NCBI GenBank assembly: GCA_016717325.1
Contig: JADKFV010000004.1
Coordinates: 124,001 to 188,000, forward strand
Direction of reading: 5' to 3'
DNA from: Bacteroidota bacterium
Lineage (GTDB): Bacteria > Bacteroidota > Bacteroidia > AKYH767-A > OLB10
Length of the DNA: 64,000 bases
The notes under the pieces were generated by a model that saw nothing but the letters and a program-made list of their open reading frames with translations, was not told the origin of the DNA and made no database searches. The translations under genes were made by a program, and so were the position numbers. Each line of letters begins with the position of its first letter. Within the stretch, counting starts at the first letter, position 1. This document shows positions 28,668 through 35,506 of this stretch, piece after piece.

Positions 28668-28913
28668 ATGCAAATAGACATCATCACACCTGATAAAAAA
28701 ATATATAGTGGCGAGTGCACATCGGTTAGTGTGCCCGGTTCTGACGGACGTATGCAATTTTTGAAAAACCATGCCCCGCTTATAAGCTCACTTGGTAATG
28801 GAAAAGTAAAAGTGAAAGCTACCGATGGTATGCACGAATTTAATATTAGTGGTGGCGTAGTTGAGGTATTAAAGAATAAAATAATTCTCCTTGCCGAAAA
28901 GGTGGTTGTATAA
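28668..28913 (+). CDS. atpC: ATP synthase F1 subunit epsilon (short form)
   Basis: 81 residues: MQIDIITPDKKIYSGECTSV, then SVPGSDGRMQFLKNHAPLISSLGNGKVKV and a short end. This is the N-terminal beta-sandwich of the epsilon subunit. The C-terminal helical hairpin is missing, as is usual in Bacteroidota. It links the rotor to F1. A terminator follows within 35 bases. Confidence 0.95.
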   Translation: MQIDIITPDKKIYSGECTSVSVPGSDGRMQFLKNHAPLISSLGNGKVKVKATDGMHEFNISGGVVEVLKNKIILLAEKVVV

Positions 28914-28945
28914 AACTGTTTTTCATTTATTAAAAATAATAAAAG

Positions 28946-28975
28946 CACCCTTCAATTGGAGGGTGTTTTTTTTTT
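28946..28975 (+). terminator. Intrinsic terminator of atpD-atpC
   Basis: caccct - tcaattgg - agggtg stem followed by ten T residues, 33 bases after the atpC stop. Confidence 0.85.
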
Positions 28976-29161
28976 GAAATAGTTTCTAGATAATAATACG
29001 CAATAGCTTTCTGCTTGAAAATTTGAACGCTGATTTCCATGATTTTTTTCATTTCAATTTGCGATTTTACTAAAGATAAAACTGCGTTCATCCTGAAAAT
29101 CTTTGTTCTTAAAAAAGAGTTCTTTAAGTGCCTAACTTGCAATTTTCATTTGCAAGATGAA

Positions 29162-29578
29162 TCAATTAAAAACATGTAAAATGGTACCATCGAAAGTGGT
29201 TTGGTATTGTTGTAATGTCTGTGTTGCCGGGCCTTTTATCACATTGCCATCGGTAATTAAATATTGCGAGCCACAGCATGAATCCACCGCGGTAATGTTA
29301 TCTTTAAGCACTTCAACAATACTACAATCATCGGTAGGATCGTATGGGCATGCACGTTCGTAAGCATTAATGCATCCCGGCTTCTGCCTGTAAATTATAA
29401 ACCCTTTATAACCTGAAGAGGCGTAAATCCAACCACCAACAATGTTGAGGGAAATGTATGAAGGCAATTTGGTATCTATATATAAATCAATTGGCGTGTT
29501 GGGAATTTGATTTCGAGACTTTCGGCAACCGCTGGTTGTGCACATGATAAATAATAAAATGCAAAAAACAGTTCGCAT
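29162..29578 (-). CDS. Rieske-fold-like lipoprotein lacking cluster ligands
   Basis: ATG at 29578 gives 138 residues, with a signal and lipobox MRTVFCILLFIMCTTSGC. The mature part has the layout of a Rieske [2Fe-2S] domain: AYERACPYD...CSIVEV, then VDSCCGSQYLITDGNVIKGPA, and a final QYQTTFDGTILHV. In true Rieske proteins the ligands are C-x-H and C-x2-H; here the His positions read Tyr (CPY) and the second box is CCGS instead of CHGS. It therefore probably keeps the fold but binds no cluster, or a different metal. Similar lipoproteins occur in Bacteroidota. Role unknown, probably in the periplasm or outer membrane. Confidence 0.75.
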   Translation of the reverse strand: MRTVFCILLFIMCTTSGCRKSRNQIPNTPIDLYIDTKLPSYISLNIVGGWIYASSGYKGFIIYRQKPGCINAYERACPYDPTDDCSIVEVLKDNITAVDSCCGSQYLITDGNVIKGPATQTLQQYQTTFDGTILHVFN

Positions 29579-29684
29579 GTTTTGGTATAAATTAATAATC
29601 AAAGATGGAAATTATTTTTGACACTTGCTGTGTGCTAAAAATAATTAGAATGATATTTGCGTTCTTCACTCCAATTAACAGAAG

Positions 29685-29972
29685 ATGTACAAAAAAATTG
29701 TTGGTTTCGTTTTATTAATAATGATGCTCTCATCTTGTGTAACAAGCGCTGATGCACAAAGCCGCAGTGCGCAACGCAAGATTGATAAAGTGGAAAAGAA
29801 AAAAGCGGAGAAGAAAAAAATTGAAGAACGGACATTCAAAAAATTTCAAAAGCGGCAGCTTAAAATACAAACCAAAGAAACACGAAAGCGAATGAAAAAA
29901 AACAGACGCACCAAAAGTTCTCCATATGGACGCAACAATAAAAGTACATGGTGGTATCGTCTTTGGCATTGA
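29685..29972 (+). CDS. Small Lys/Arg-rich lipoprotein
   Basis: 95 residues: signal with lipobox-like MMLSSC (Cys at about residue 18), then a very basic helix of about 50 residues (RKIDKVEKKKAEKKKIEER, KKFQKRQLKIQTKETRKRMKKN) and a short aromatic end (WWYRLWH). It is likely anchored to a membrane with a coiled basic stalk that could bind nucleic acid, LPS or peptidoglycan; no function is known to me. It ends 5 bp before the LRR gene and is probably co-transcribed with it. Confidence 0.65.
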   Translation: MYKKIVGFVLLIMMLSSCVTSADAQSRSAQRKIDKVEKKKAEKKKIEERTFKKFQKRQLKIQTKETRKRMKKNRRTKSSPYGRNNKSTWWYRLWH

Positions 29973-29977
29973 TTATC

Positions 29978-30625
29978 ATGAAAAAATATTTCCCTTTTCG
30001 AGTATCTACATTATCCACTAAGTGGTTAAACATGATTTGTGCATTGGTTTTTATAATACCTGCCAAGGTTTGTCAATCTCAAGAAATAAATGATTCGCTA
30101 TTAATAGCCACTGCCAGAGTGTATCGCAATCTTAGCGAAGCATTACAAAATAAAGACAGCGTTTATATTCTCGATTTGTCGAAACAAAAATTTGCGACTA
30201 TTCCTGCCGATGTATTTTTATTGACTAATCTCCGCATTTTGAAAATGGAAAAATGCAAACTTCAAAGCATCAATTCCGAAATAGAAAAATTGACCTTGTT
30301 GCACGAATTAAATTTAGCAAATAATAAAATTGTAGTTATTACTCCAAAGATTGGGACATTGAAGAACCTAAAGGTGCTCAATCTAAATAGAAATTTGATT
30401 GAAGAAATACCTATCGAAATTGGCAATCTCCGCAACCTCCGCGAGCTTTATATGTGGGATAACGAACTGAGTATATTTCCTAACGAACTAAAACAACTTA
30501 GTGCCCTAAAAATATTTGAACTGCGCGGCATTTTAATTGATGAAACCGACCAGCAACGCATAAAAGCATTATTGCCCGATTGCAAAGTAATGATGTCGCC
30601 ATCGTGCAATTGCAAAACTTACTGA
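29978..30625 (+). CDS. Secreted leucine-rich-repeat protein
   Basis: ATG at 29978, 215 residues with a signal segment (about residues 8-30, ending AKVCQSQ). About five leucine-rich repeats of 23 residues (LRILKMEKCKLQSINSEIEK, LLHELNLANNKIVVITPKIG, LKVLNLNRNLIEEIPIEIG) form a short solenoid, capped by ALLPDCKVMMSPSCNCKTY. Probably a periplasmic or surface protein for protein binding. Its 3' 200 bp occur twice more downstream (31462-31664, 32502-32704), each time after a toxin-antitoxin cassette. The reading frame here is therefore probably a hybrid of host 5' end and cassette-borne 3' end. Confidence 0.85.
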   Translation: MKKYFPFRVSTLSTKWLNMICALVFIIPAKVCQSQEINDSLLIATARVYRNLSEALQNKDSVYILDLSKQKFATIPADVFLLTNLRILKMEKCKLQSINSEIEKLTLLHELNLANNKIVVITPKIGTLKNLKVLNLNRNLIEEIPIEIGNLRNLRELYMWDNELSIFPNELKQLSALKIFELRGILIDETDQQRIKALLPDCKVMMSPSCNCKTY

Positions 30626-30747
30626 TAATTGATTTAGTATTTATGTTTGTTTATAATATCATGAATAGACAAATGCATAATGAGAGTGCAGCAAAAAATA
30701 AAATTGCATGCTATTCTTTTATTCTTTTAGTTTCCAATTTAAAAAAA

Positions 30748-31038
30748 CTACAACTCTATCGAAATTTTCACTTTCCCGCCAAGCCCTTTTTCAACGATTT
30801 CGAAAAGGGTTTTTAAAGTTAAATTTCCGCCATTGTTTTCTACTCGCGAAATGAAAGTTCTTTTCTTATCAACTAGATCTGCGAGTTGATTTTGTGTTAA
30901 ATTTTTATCCTCTCGGGCTTTGCGTAAAAGCAAACCAATTTTAAAACTTTCAAAATCTCTGTCAAGTTCATCACGTCTGGTTGTTCCCTTTATTCCGTAA
31001 ACGGAATCTTTTATTTTTTTCCAACTCTTAGTCTCCAT
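30748..31038 (-). CDS. higA: HigA-like XRE antitoxin, copy 1
   Basis: ATG at 31038 gives 96 residues. A helix-turn-helix of the XRE/Cro type is clear: IGLLLRKAREDKNLTQNQLADLV, then KKRTFISRVENNGGNLTLKTLFEIVEKGL. It follows its toxin after a single base, the toxin-first order typical of higBA systems. It should neutralise HigB and repress the operon by binding the palindrome in the promoter. An in-frame ATG seven codons upstream (31059) would overlap the toxin and is less likely. Confidence 0.88.
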   Translation of the reverse strand: METKSWKKIKDSVYGIKGTTRRDELDRDFESFKIGLLLRKAREDKNLTQNQLADLVDKKRTFISRVENNGGNLTLKTLFEIVEKGLGGKVKISIEL

Positions 31039-31039
31039 T

Positions 31040-31384
31040 TTATTTATTTTTTGCTTCATAATATTCTTTCATCAAACCTAATGCTTTTTCTATTTCTTTA
31101 GGTGGCGTTTTTTGTGTTTTTTTTACAAATCCATTCAAAAGCACTACGAGTTTGCCCTTATCAAAAAAGCAAAAAACTCGCCATATATCTGAACCTAATT
31201 GTATCCTAGCTTCATAAAGGCCATTCTTTCCTACTATTGCTTTCAAATAGTTTGATGGAATTCTTTCAAGAGTTTCAATTGCTTCTATTATTTTGAATAT
31301 TTTATCTTGAACTTTTTTAGTTTGTAAGTTTAAGAAATCTTCAAAATAATTTTTGTATGCTATTACTTCTCTTATTTTTTCCAT
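31040..31384 (-). CDS. higB: HigB/RelE-like toxin, copy 1
   Basis: ATG at 31384 gives 114 residues of the Gp49/HigB-like RelE superfamily: a helical start (YFEDFLNLQTKKVQDKIFKI), the core strand with LYEARIQLGSDIWRVF and FFDKGKLVVLLNGFVKKTQ, and the ending PPKEIEKALGLMKEYYE. These toxins cut mRNA on the ribosome. The gene is in an operon with higA, driven by a promoter that contains a palindromic operator. It lies in opposite orientation to the LRR gene whose 3' ends bracket it. Confidence 0.9.
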   Translation of the reverse strand: MEKIREVIAYKNYFEDFLNLQTKKVQDKIFKIIEAIETLERIPSNYLKAIVGKNGLYEARIQLGSDIWRVFCFFDKGKLVVLLNGFVKKTQKTPPKEIEKALGLMKEYYEAKNK

Positions 31385-31389
31385 TGGCA

Positions 31390-31421
31390 CAAATGTAACT
31401 TATAAGTTACCACACTCCAAA
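31390..31421 (-). promoter_or_regulatory. higBA promoter with palindromic operator, copy 1
   Basis: Read on the minus strand: TTTG (31418-31421), 20 bases, then the -7 element TACATTTG (31390-31397), a match to TAnnTTTG. Between and touching the -7 element is the perfect 16-bp palindrome gtaacttataagttac (31395-31410), the expected site for HigA autorepression. The start of transcription would fall almost on the toxin ATG (31384), suggesting a nearly leaderless mRNA. Confidence 0.75.
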
Positions 31422-31461
31422 TTATCGAATAATTTTTTTCGAATATGTATTTTTCGTGCAA

Positions 31462-31664
31462 TTGAAATAGGCAACCTCAGCGAACTGTATATGTGGGACA
31501 ATGAGCTAAGTATTTTTCCCGATGAATTAAAAAAACTGTACGATTTACAAATATTCGAACTGCGCGGCATTTTAATTGATGAAACCGACCAGCAACGCAT
31601 AAAAGCATTATTGCCCGATTGCAAAATAATGATGTCGCCATCGTGCAATTGCAAAACTTACTGA
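31462..31664 (+). pseudogene. Detached LRR-gene 3' end, copy 2
   Basis: In-frame copy of the last about 65 codons of the LRR gene, beginning at IEIGNLSELYMWDNELSIFPDEL and ending CNCKTY-stop. Compared with the intact gene a three-codon segment (RNL) is absent and some residues differ (KLYDLQIF for QLSALKIF), yet the frame is preserved. It has no 5' part. It separates the two toxin-antitoxin cassettes. Confidence 0.85.
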
Positions 31665-31788
31665 TAATTGATTTAGTATTTATGTTTGTTTATAATATCA
31701 TGAATAGACAAATGCATAATGAGAGTGCAGCAAAAAATAAAATTGCATGCTATTCTTTTTTATTCTTTTAGTTTCCAATTTAAAAAAA

Positions 31789-32078
31789 CTACAACTCTAT
31801 CGAAATTTTCACTTTCCCTCCAAGTCCTTTTTCAACGATTTCGAAAAGGGTTTTTAAAGTTAAATTTCCGCCATTGTTTTCTACTCGCGAAATGAAAGTT
31901 CTTTTCTTATCAACTAGATCTGCGAGTTGATTTTGTGTTAAATTTTATCCTCTCGGGCTTTGCGTAAAAGCAAACCAATTTTAAAACTTTCAAAATCTCT
32001 GTCAAGTTCATCACGTCTGGTTGTTCCCTTTATTCCGTAAACGGAATCTTTTTATTTTTTCCAACTCTTAGTCTCCAT
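31789..32078 (-). pseudogene. higA: HigA-like antitoxin, copy 2, frame broken
   Basis: Nearly identical to copy 1, but a T shifted across an A in a homopolymer (around 32050-32060) turns the seventh codon region into KK-stop, and a T is lost near 31944. As written it makes only a short peptide. Two base changes near the 3' end relative to copy 1 are synonymous (GGGCTTGGC versus GGACTTGGA), which suggests the copy evolved as a coding gene until recently. Both breaks are in homopolymers, so consensus error is a real alternative. Confidence 0.75.
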
Positions 32079-32079
32079 T

Positions 32080-32424
32080 TTATTTATTTTTTGCTTCATA
32101 ATATTCTTTCATCAAACCTAATGCTTTTTCTATTTCTTTAGGTGGCGTTTTTTGTGTTTTTTTTACAAATCCATTCAAAAGCACTACGAGTTTGCCCTTA
32201 TCAAAAAGCAAAAAAACTCGCCATATATCTGAACCTAATTGTATCCTAGCTTCATAAAGGCCATTCGTTCCTACTATTGCTTTCAAATAGTTTGATGGAA
32301 TTCTTTCAAGAGTTTCAATTGCTTCTATTATTTTGAATATTTTATCTTGAACTTTTTTAGTTTGTAAGTTTAAGAAATCTTCAAAATAATTTTTGTATGC
32401 TATTACTTCTCTTATTTTTTCCAT
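32080..32424 (-). CDS. higB: HigB/RelE-like toxin, copy 2
   Basis: Same 114-residue protein as copy 1 apart from a Lys-to-Thr change (GTNGLYE) and a two-residue difference (VFLLFDKGK for VFCFFDKGK) made by two compensating homopolymer changes. The frame is intact while its own antitoxin is broken as written, so if both are real the antitoxin of copy 1 would have to protect the cell. Confidence 0.88.
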   Translation of the reverse strand: MEKIREVIAYKNYFEDFLNLQTKKVQDKIFKIIEAIETLERIPSNYLKAIVGTNGLYEARIQLGSDIWRVFLLFDKGKLVVLLNGFVKKTQKTPPKEIEKALGLMKEYYEAKNK

Positions 32425-32429
32425 TGGCA

Positions 32430-32461
32430 CAAATGTAACTTATAAGTTACCACACTCCAAA
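32430..32461 (-). promoter_or_regulatory. higBA promoter with palindromic operator, copy 2
   Basis: Identical to copy 1: -7 element TACATTTG on the minus strand (32430-32437), the palindrome gtaacttataagttac (32435-32450) and TTTG (32458-32461). Both promoters should be controlled by the same antitoxin. Confidence 0.75.
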
Positions 32462-32501
32462 TTATCGAATAATTTTTTTCGAATATGTATTTTTCGTGCA
32501 A

Positions 32502-32704
32502 TTGAAATAGTCAACCTCCGCGAATTGTATATGTGGTATAACGAACTAAGTATTTTTCCCGATGAATTAAAAAAACTCAGTGCTCTAAAAATATTTGAAT
32601 TGCGCGGAATTTTAATTGATGAAACCGACCAGCAACGCATAAAATCTTTGTTGCCCGATTGCAAAATAATGATGTCGCCTTCGTGCAATTGCAAAACTTA
32701 TTGA
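32502..32704 (+). pseudogene. Detached LRR-gene 3' end, copy 3
   Basis: A third in-frame copy of the LRR gene end (VNLRELYMWYNELSIFPDEL ... CNCKTY-stop). After its stop codon the sequence departs from the other copies, so this is probably the original chromosomal 3' end displaced by the two cassettes. Confidence 0.85.
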
Positions 32705-32710
32705 CTTTGT

Positions 32711-33064
32711 TTAAACCGAAATTTTGCTTTTTAAAAAGTGAAATACATAATATAAAACAAGAATGCTTAATCCGGCAATAAAAAATATTTTTGCAAAAGA
32801 ACGAGTGGTATCGTTGTAAAAAAACTCTCCTATCATCCAGATTGAATTGGCACTTATCCAACAGCATACTGCCAGATTATGAACCAATTCGGTGGCCATA
32901 TTTCTATTAAGCCAAGTAATATAAATTGCTGTAGCTATTGTGGGAAAAACCATTATCATACCTATCGTTTTATATTCCGACACCCAACACATATCTTTTA
33001 TAAGCCACAAAAAAATGTGTGCGTTTTCTATTACCCTTGTTTCAATATTTAATTTGGTTTCCAT
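32711..33064 (-). CDS. Small membrane protein of unknown function
   Basis: ATG at 33064 gives 117 residues with about three to four hydrophobic helices (TIGMIMVFPTIATAIYITWL, NLAVCCWISANSIWMIGEFF, IFFIAGLSILVLYYVFHFL). No family recognised. It is convergent with the displaced LRR end and only 6 bp from it, which suggests it was the original downstream neighbour of the LRR gene. Confidence 0.6.
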   Translation of the reverse strand: METKLNIETRVIENAHIFLWLIKDMCWVSEYKTIGMIMVFPTIATAIYITWLNRNMATELVHNLAVCCWISANSIWMIGEFFYNDTTRSFAKIFFIAGLSILVLYYVFHFLKSKISV

Positions 33065-33170
33065 TTTGCAAAATTTTGAATGCTGAAAATACGTCATTTT
33101 CAAGACATAAGGAGAAATTAATTTTACTTAATTTTACCGAAATTGTTTTCGGAAATATAAAATCCAAATT

Positions 33171-34016
33171 ATGAAAAAATACACTTTGTTCTTTTTGGCA
33201 ATGTTGTTAATGAATGTTGCATTTAGCGGTGGCCCCTGGTCGTTGGGCAAAGGCGGTTTGTACTTTCAGGCAGGAGGCTCAACAATAAATTACAATAGTA
33301 TTTTTAATAAAAATGGAGATGTAGTACCATTACAACTTTACGATAAAGTAAGCGATAATACTTTTCAACTTTATTCCGAAATTGGTATATCAAAAAAATG
33401 GACACTAAAACTTAATGTACCTTATAAGTATATTGTAAATACCATTGCTTCGAAAAATGATGTTATAAGTGGATTGAGTAACGTATCGGCAACTATTCAA
33501 TATAATATTGAGGGAAAGAAATGGCCCACCGCTTTAGGTTTTGCAGTTCACGCTCCTGCGCAAAAAGAAACAACAACACGTTCAACTCTAACCGAATATA
33601 ATCTTGCAGGCTACGATGCTTTTATTTTTAATCCATACTTTTCTATTGGCACCAGCAAAGGAAAGTGGTATACGTTTGCAAATATTGGTGCGGGAATTAT
33701 GACTAACAATTACAGTTCATACTCGAAGGTTGATGCCGAGTTTGGTATTAAAGTATTAAAATATTTTTGGCTTGCGGCAATCATCGACACACGAATTCCA
33801 ATCCAAAATAACAGTCCCGATGTAGCCTCAATTGGCACAATTAATTTGCTTAACAAACTGTATGTAAACAACCAACAATATGTTTCGTACGGTGCAAAGG
33901 TGGCTGTGCCTTTCACCTCAAAATTTGGTTTCAATGCAGGAATGAATCTTGCTGCATTATCGCGCAATGCCGCTGCGGCACCAGCTTTTTCGGCTAGTAT
34001 TTACTATAAGCGGTAA
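33171..34016 (+). CDS. Outer-membrane beta-barrel protein
   Basis: 281 residues with a signal peptide (MKKYTLFFLAMLLMNVAFSG). The body alternates short amphipathic strands and turns (LYFQAGGSTINYN, FQLYSEIGISKKWTLKLNVPYKYI, WYTFANIGAGIMTNNY, YVSYGAKVAVPFTSKFGFNAGM) and ends ASIYYKR, so an 8- to 12-strand barrel is likely. The function is unknown. Its last 303 bp reappear at 34878-35180 beyond a toxin-antitoxin pair, with about 95 per cent identity and mostly synonymous differences. Confidence 0.8.
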   Translation: MKKYTLFFLAMLLMNVAFSGGPWSLGKGGLYFQAGGSTINYNSIFNKNGDVVPLQLYDKVSDNTFQLYSEIGISKKWTLKLNVPYKYIVNTIASKNDVISGLSNVSATIQYNIEGKKWPTALGFAVHAPAQKETTTRSTLTEYNLAGYDAFIFNPYFSIGTSKGKWYTFANIGAGIMTNNYSSYSKVDAEFGIKVLKYFWLAAIIDTRIPIQNNSPDVASIGTINLLNKLYVNNQQYVSYGAKVAVPFTSKFGFNAGMNLAALSRNAAAAPAFSASIYYKR

Positions 34017-34229
34017 GTTGGGATTGGCTAATAAATAACCTTGGCCATTCTTTGATAAACGTATCAACTAAGCAATAATCTTAAGCTACCTCTTGTAAAA
34101 TAATTCGCCTATTAAAGTAAAAATAAAACATCTATTGAAGTTTATAAAAGCAAGATATTTTACATTAATAATAATAAAGATTACTGCGATGCTAAATTAG
34201 AATTGAAATAATGTGCGTTAATTTATTTG

Positions 34230-34237
34230 TAACTTTG
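34230..34237 (+). promoter_or_regulatory. Candidate -7 element of the ParE-type toxin-antitoxin pair
   Basis: TAACTTTG matches TAnnTTTG, 22 bases before the antitoxin ATG. A -33 TTG at the usual distance is not clear. Confidence 0.45.
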
Positions 34238-34259
34238 TAAAGTAATTTAAAATCAAGAA

Positions 34260-34508
34260 ATGGAATTAATAACACTAAAGCAAAAGCTGCATAATTATTT
34301 GGAAGTAGCTAACGAAAAAAAAATTAAAGCAATCTACACCATGCTTGAAACAGATATTGAAGAATCTTTGGTAGAATATACTTTAGATTTGAAAGCAGAT
34401 TTGGAAAAAAGAAAAAAGGAATATAAAGGAGGGAATTTAAAAATGATAACTGCAACTGAAAGCAAAGCCCGAATTGACAAATTGCGAAACCAGAAAAGTA
34501 AAATGTAA
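34260..34508 (+). CDS. Antitoxin of a RelE/ParE-type pair
   Basis: 82 residues: a helical N-terminal half (ITLKQKLHNYLEVANEKKIKAIYTMLE) and a basic, flexible C-terminus (ESKARIDKLRNQKSKM), as in Bacteroidota antitoxins of about 75-85 residues paired with ParE-like toxins. Its stop codon overlaps the toxin start (TAATG), the usual antitoxin-first coupling. It lies between two copies of the outer-membrane barrel gene end. Confidence 0.8.
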   Translation: MELITLKQKLHNYLEVANEKKIKAIYTMLETDIEESLVEYTLDLKADLEKRKKEYKGGNLKMITATESKARIDKLRNQKSKM

Positions 34509-34801
34509 TGTTCCAATATGTCATACACCCTGACGCTCAGCTTGAGTTAGAAAACGCGTTTATCTGGTATGCCTTAAGAAGCGAAAGAGTAGCAGATAAT
34601 TTTGTAAATCAAGTGCATCAAACCATTTTTACTATTTGCTCAAATCCCAATCAATTCAGAAATTATTACAAAGATTTTTACGAATTAGGTGTCAAAAAAT
34701 TTCCTTTCAGCATTATTTATATCATCAACGAATTGCAAAACGAAATATTAATTACATCTATATTTCATCATAAAAGAAACCCTAAAAAAAAATATAAATA
34801 A
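34508..34801 (+). CDS. RelE/ParE-family toxin
   Basis: 97 residues with the family signature: PDAQLELENAFIWYALRSERVADNFVNQV, then YKDFYELGVKKFPFSIIYIINELQNEILITSIFHHKRNP, in which the closing HHKRNP is typical. Such toxins either cut mRNA or inhibit gyrase; sequence alone does not decide. It is translationally coupled to the antitoxin through a one-base overlap. Confidence 0.9.
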   Translation: MFQYVIHPDAQLELENAFIWYALRSERVADNFVNQVHQTIFTICSNPNQFRNYYKDFYELGVKKFPFSIIYIINELQNEILITSIFHHKRNPKKKYK

Positions 34802-34877
34802 TTAAAAAAAATCCACACCCTGCACTTTCACTCGAACCTCTCGATAGAATGCAATTTCGTTTTAGTACCATGAATAA

Positions 34878-35180
34878 AGTTCATGCTCCAAGGTTGATGC
34901 CGAATTTGGTATTAAAGTATTGAAATATTTTTGGCTTGCGGCAATTATCGACACACGAATTCCTATCCAAAATAACAGTCCCGATGTAGCATCAATTGGC
35001 ACAATTAATTTGCTTAACAAACTGTATGTAAACAACCAACAATATGTTTCGTACGGTGCAAAGGTGGCTGTGCCTTTCACCTCAAAATTTGGCTTCAATG
35101 CAGGTATGAACCTTGCAGCATTATCTCGCAATGCCGCTGCGGCACCCGCTTTTTCGGCAAGTATTTACTATAAGCGTTGA
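34878..35180 (+). pseudogene. Detached 3' end of the outer-membrane barrel gene
   Basis: 303 bp, gap-free copy of 33714-34016. After the first few codons all differences seen are at third positions and synonymous (GAG/GAA, TTA/TTG, ATC/ATT, CCA/CCT, GCC/GCA, GGA/GGT, AAT/AAC, TCG/TCT), and the stop is TGA instead of TAA. Homology ends exactly at the stop codon. No start codon or signal peptide is present. It marks the right edge of the cassette. Confidence 0.88.
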
Positions 35181-35506
35181 TGTTGCTTCAAAGCTAATCT
35201 CAACAATCTTTAAAAATATATATTATTCAACCTTGCTAATTACATTAATTTAACTTCATTCTTTAACTCAACTATTGAGGCCATGTTTGATGTAAATTGA
35301 CGATAAAGTTTTGTGTTTTATTTTTTAAATTTTCTTGCCATATCAAATTAATAGGCTATGTTTGTTATGTCATTTATTTTAATCATCTACAAACAAAAAA
35401 TTATGAAAGCTATAAACGCGTTTTCCGTAAAAAAAAACTCGAAATGCTAAATTTCTTCAAATAAAATTTAGCGTTTTTTATTTTATGCACTTTCTTCTTT
35501 TTCAAC
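35181..35506. other. Gap before T9SS gene; possible broken signal peptide
   Basis: No gene is seen at 35181-35400. At 35404 an ATG starts MKAINAFSVKKNS and stops. At 35444 MLNFFK is followed in the same frame by a stop and then NLAFFILCTFFFFNMQGQ, which looks like the hydrophobic core of the missing signal peptide of the next gene. Confidence 0.5.

Larger units (their letters stand above)
30521..32523. repeat. Tandem duplication of a ~1040-bp LRR-end plus higBA unit
   Basis: Unit 1 (30521-31483) and unit 2 (31560-32523) are nearly identical over the LRR gene end, about 120 bp of trailer, both toxin-antitoxin genes and their promoter. The offset is 1039-1040 bp. The differences seen are a handful of substitutions and five or six one-base homopolymer changes. 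The high identity indicates a recent tandem duplication. Confidence 0.9.

Noticed and set aside
28930..29142. Minus-strand frame of about 70 residues after atpC
   Set aside because: Its end is translated from the atpC terminator hairpin, it has no recognisable family and no start context; judged a chance frame.
29685..29972. Nucleoid-associated or ribosomal protein (very basic)
   Set aside because: A signal with a lipobox-like Cys precedes the basic helix, so an exported lipoprotein is the better reading.
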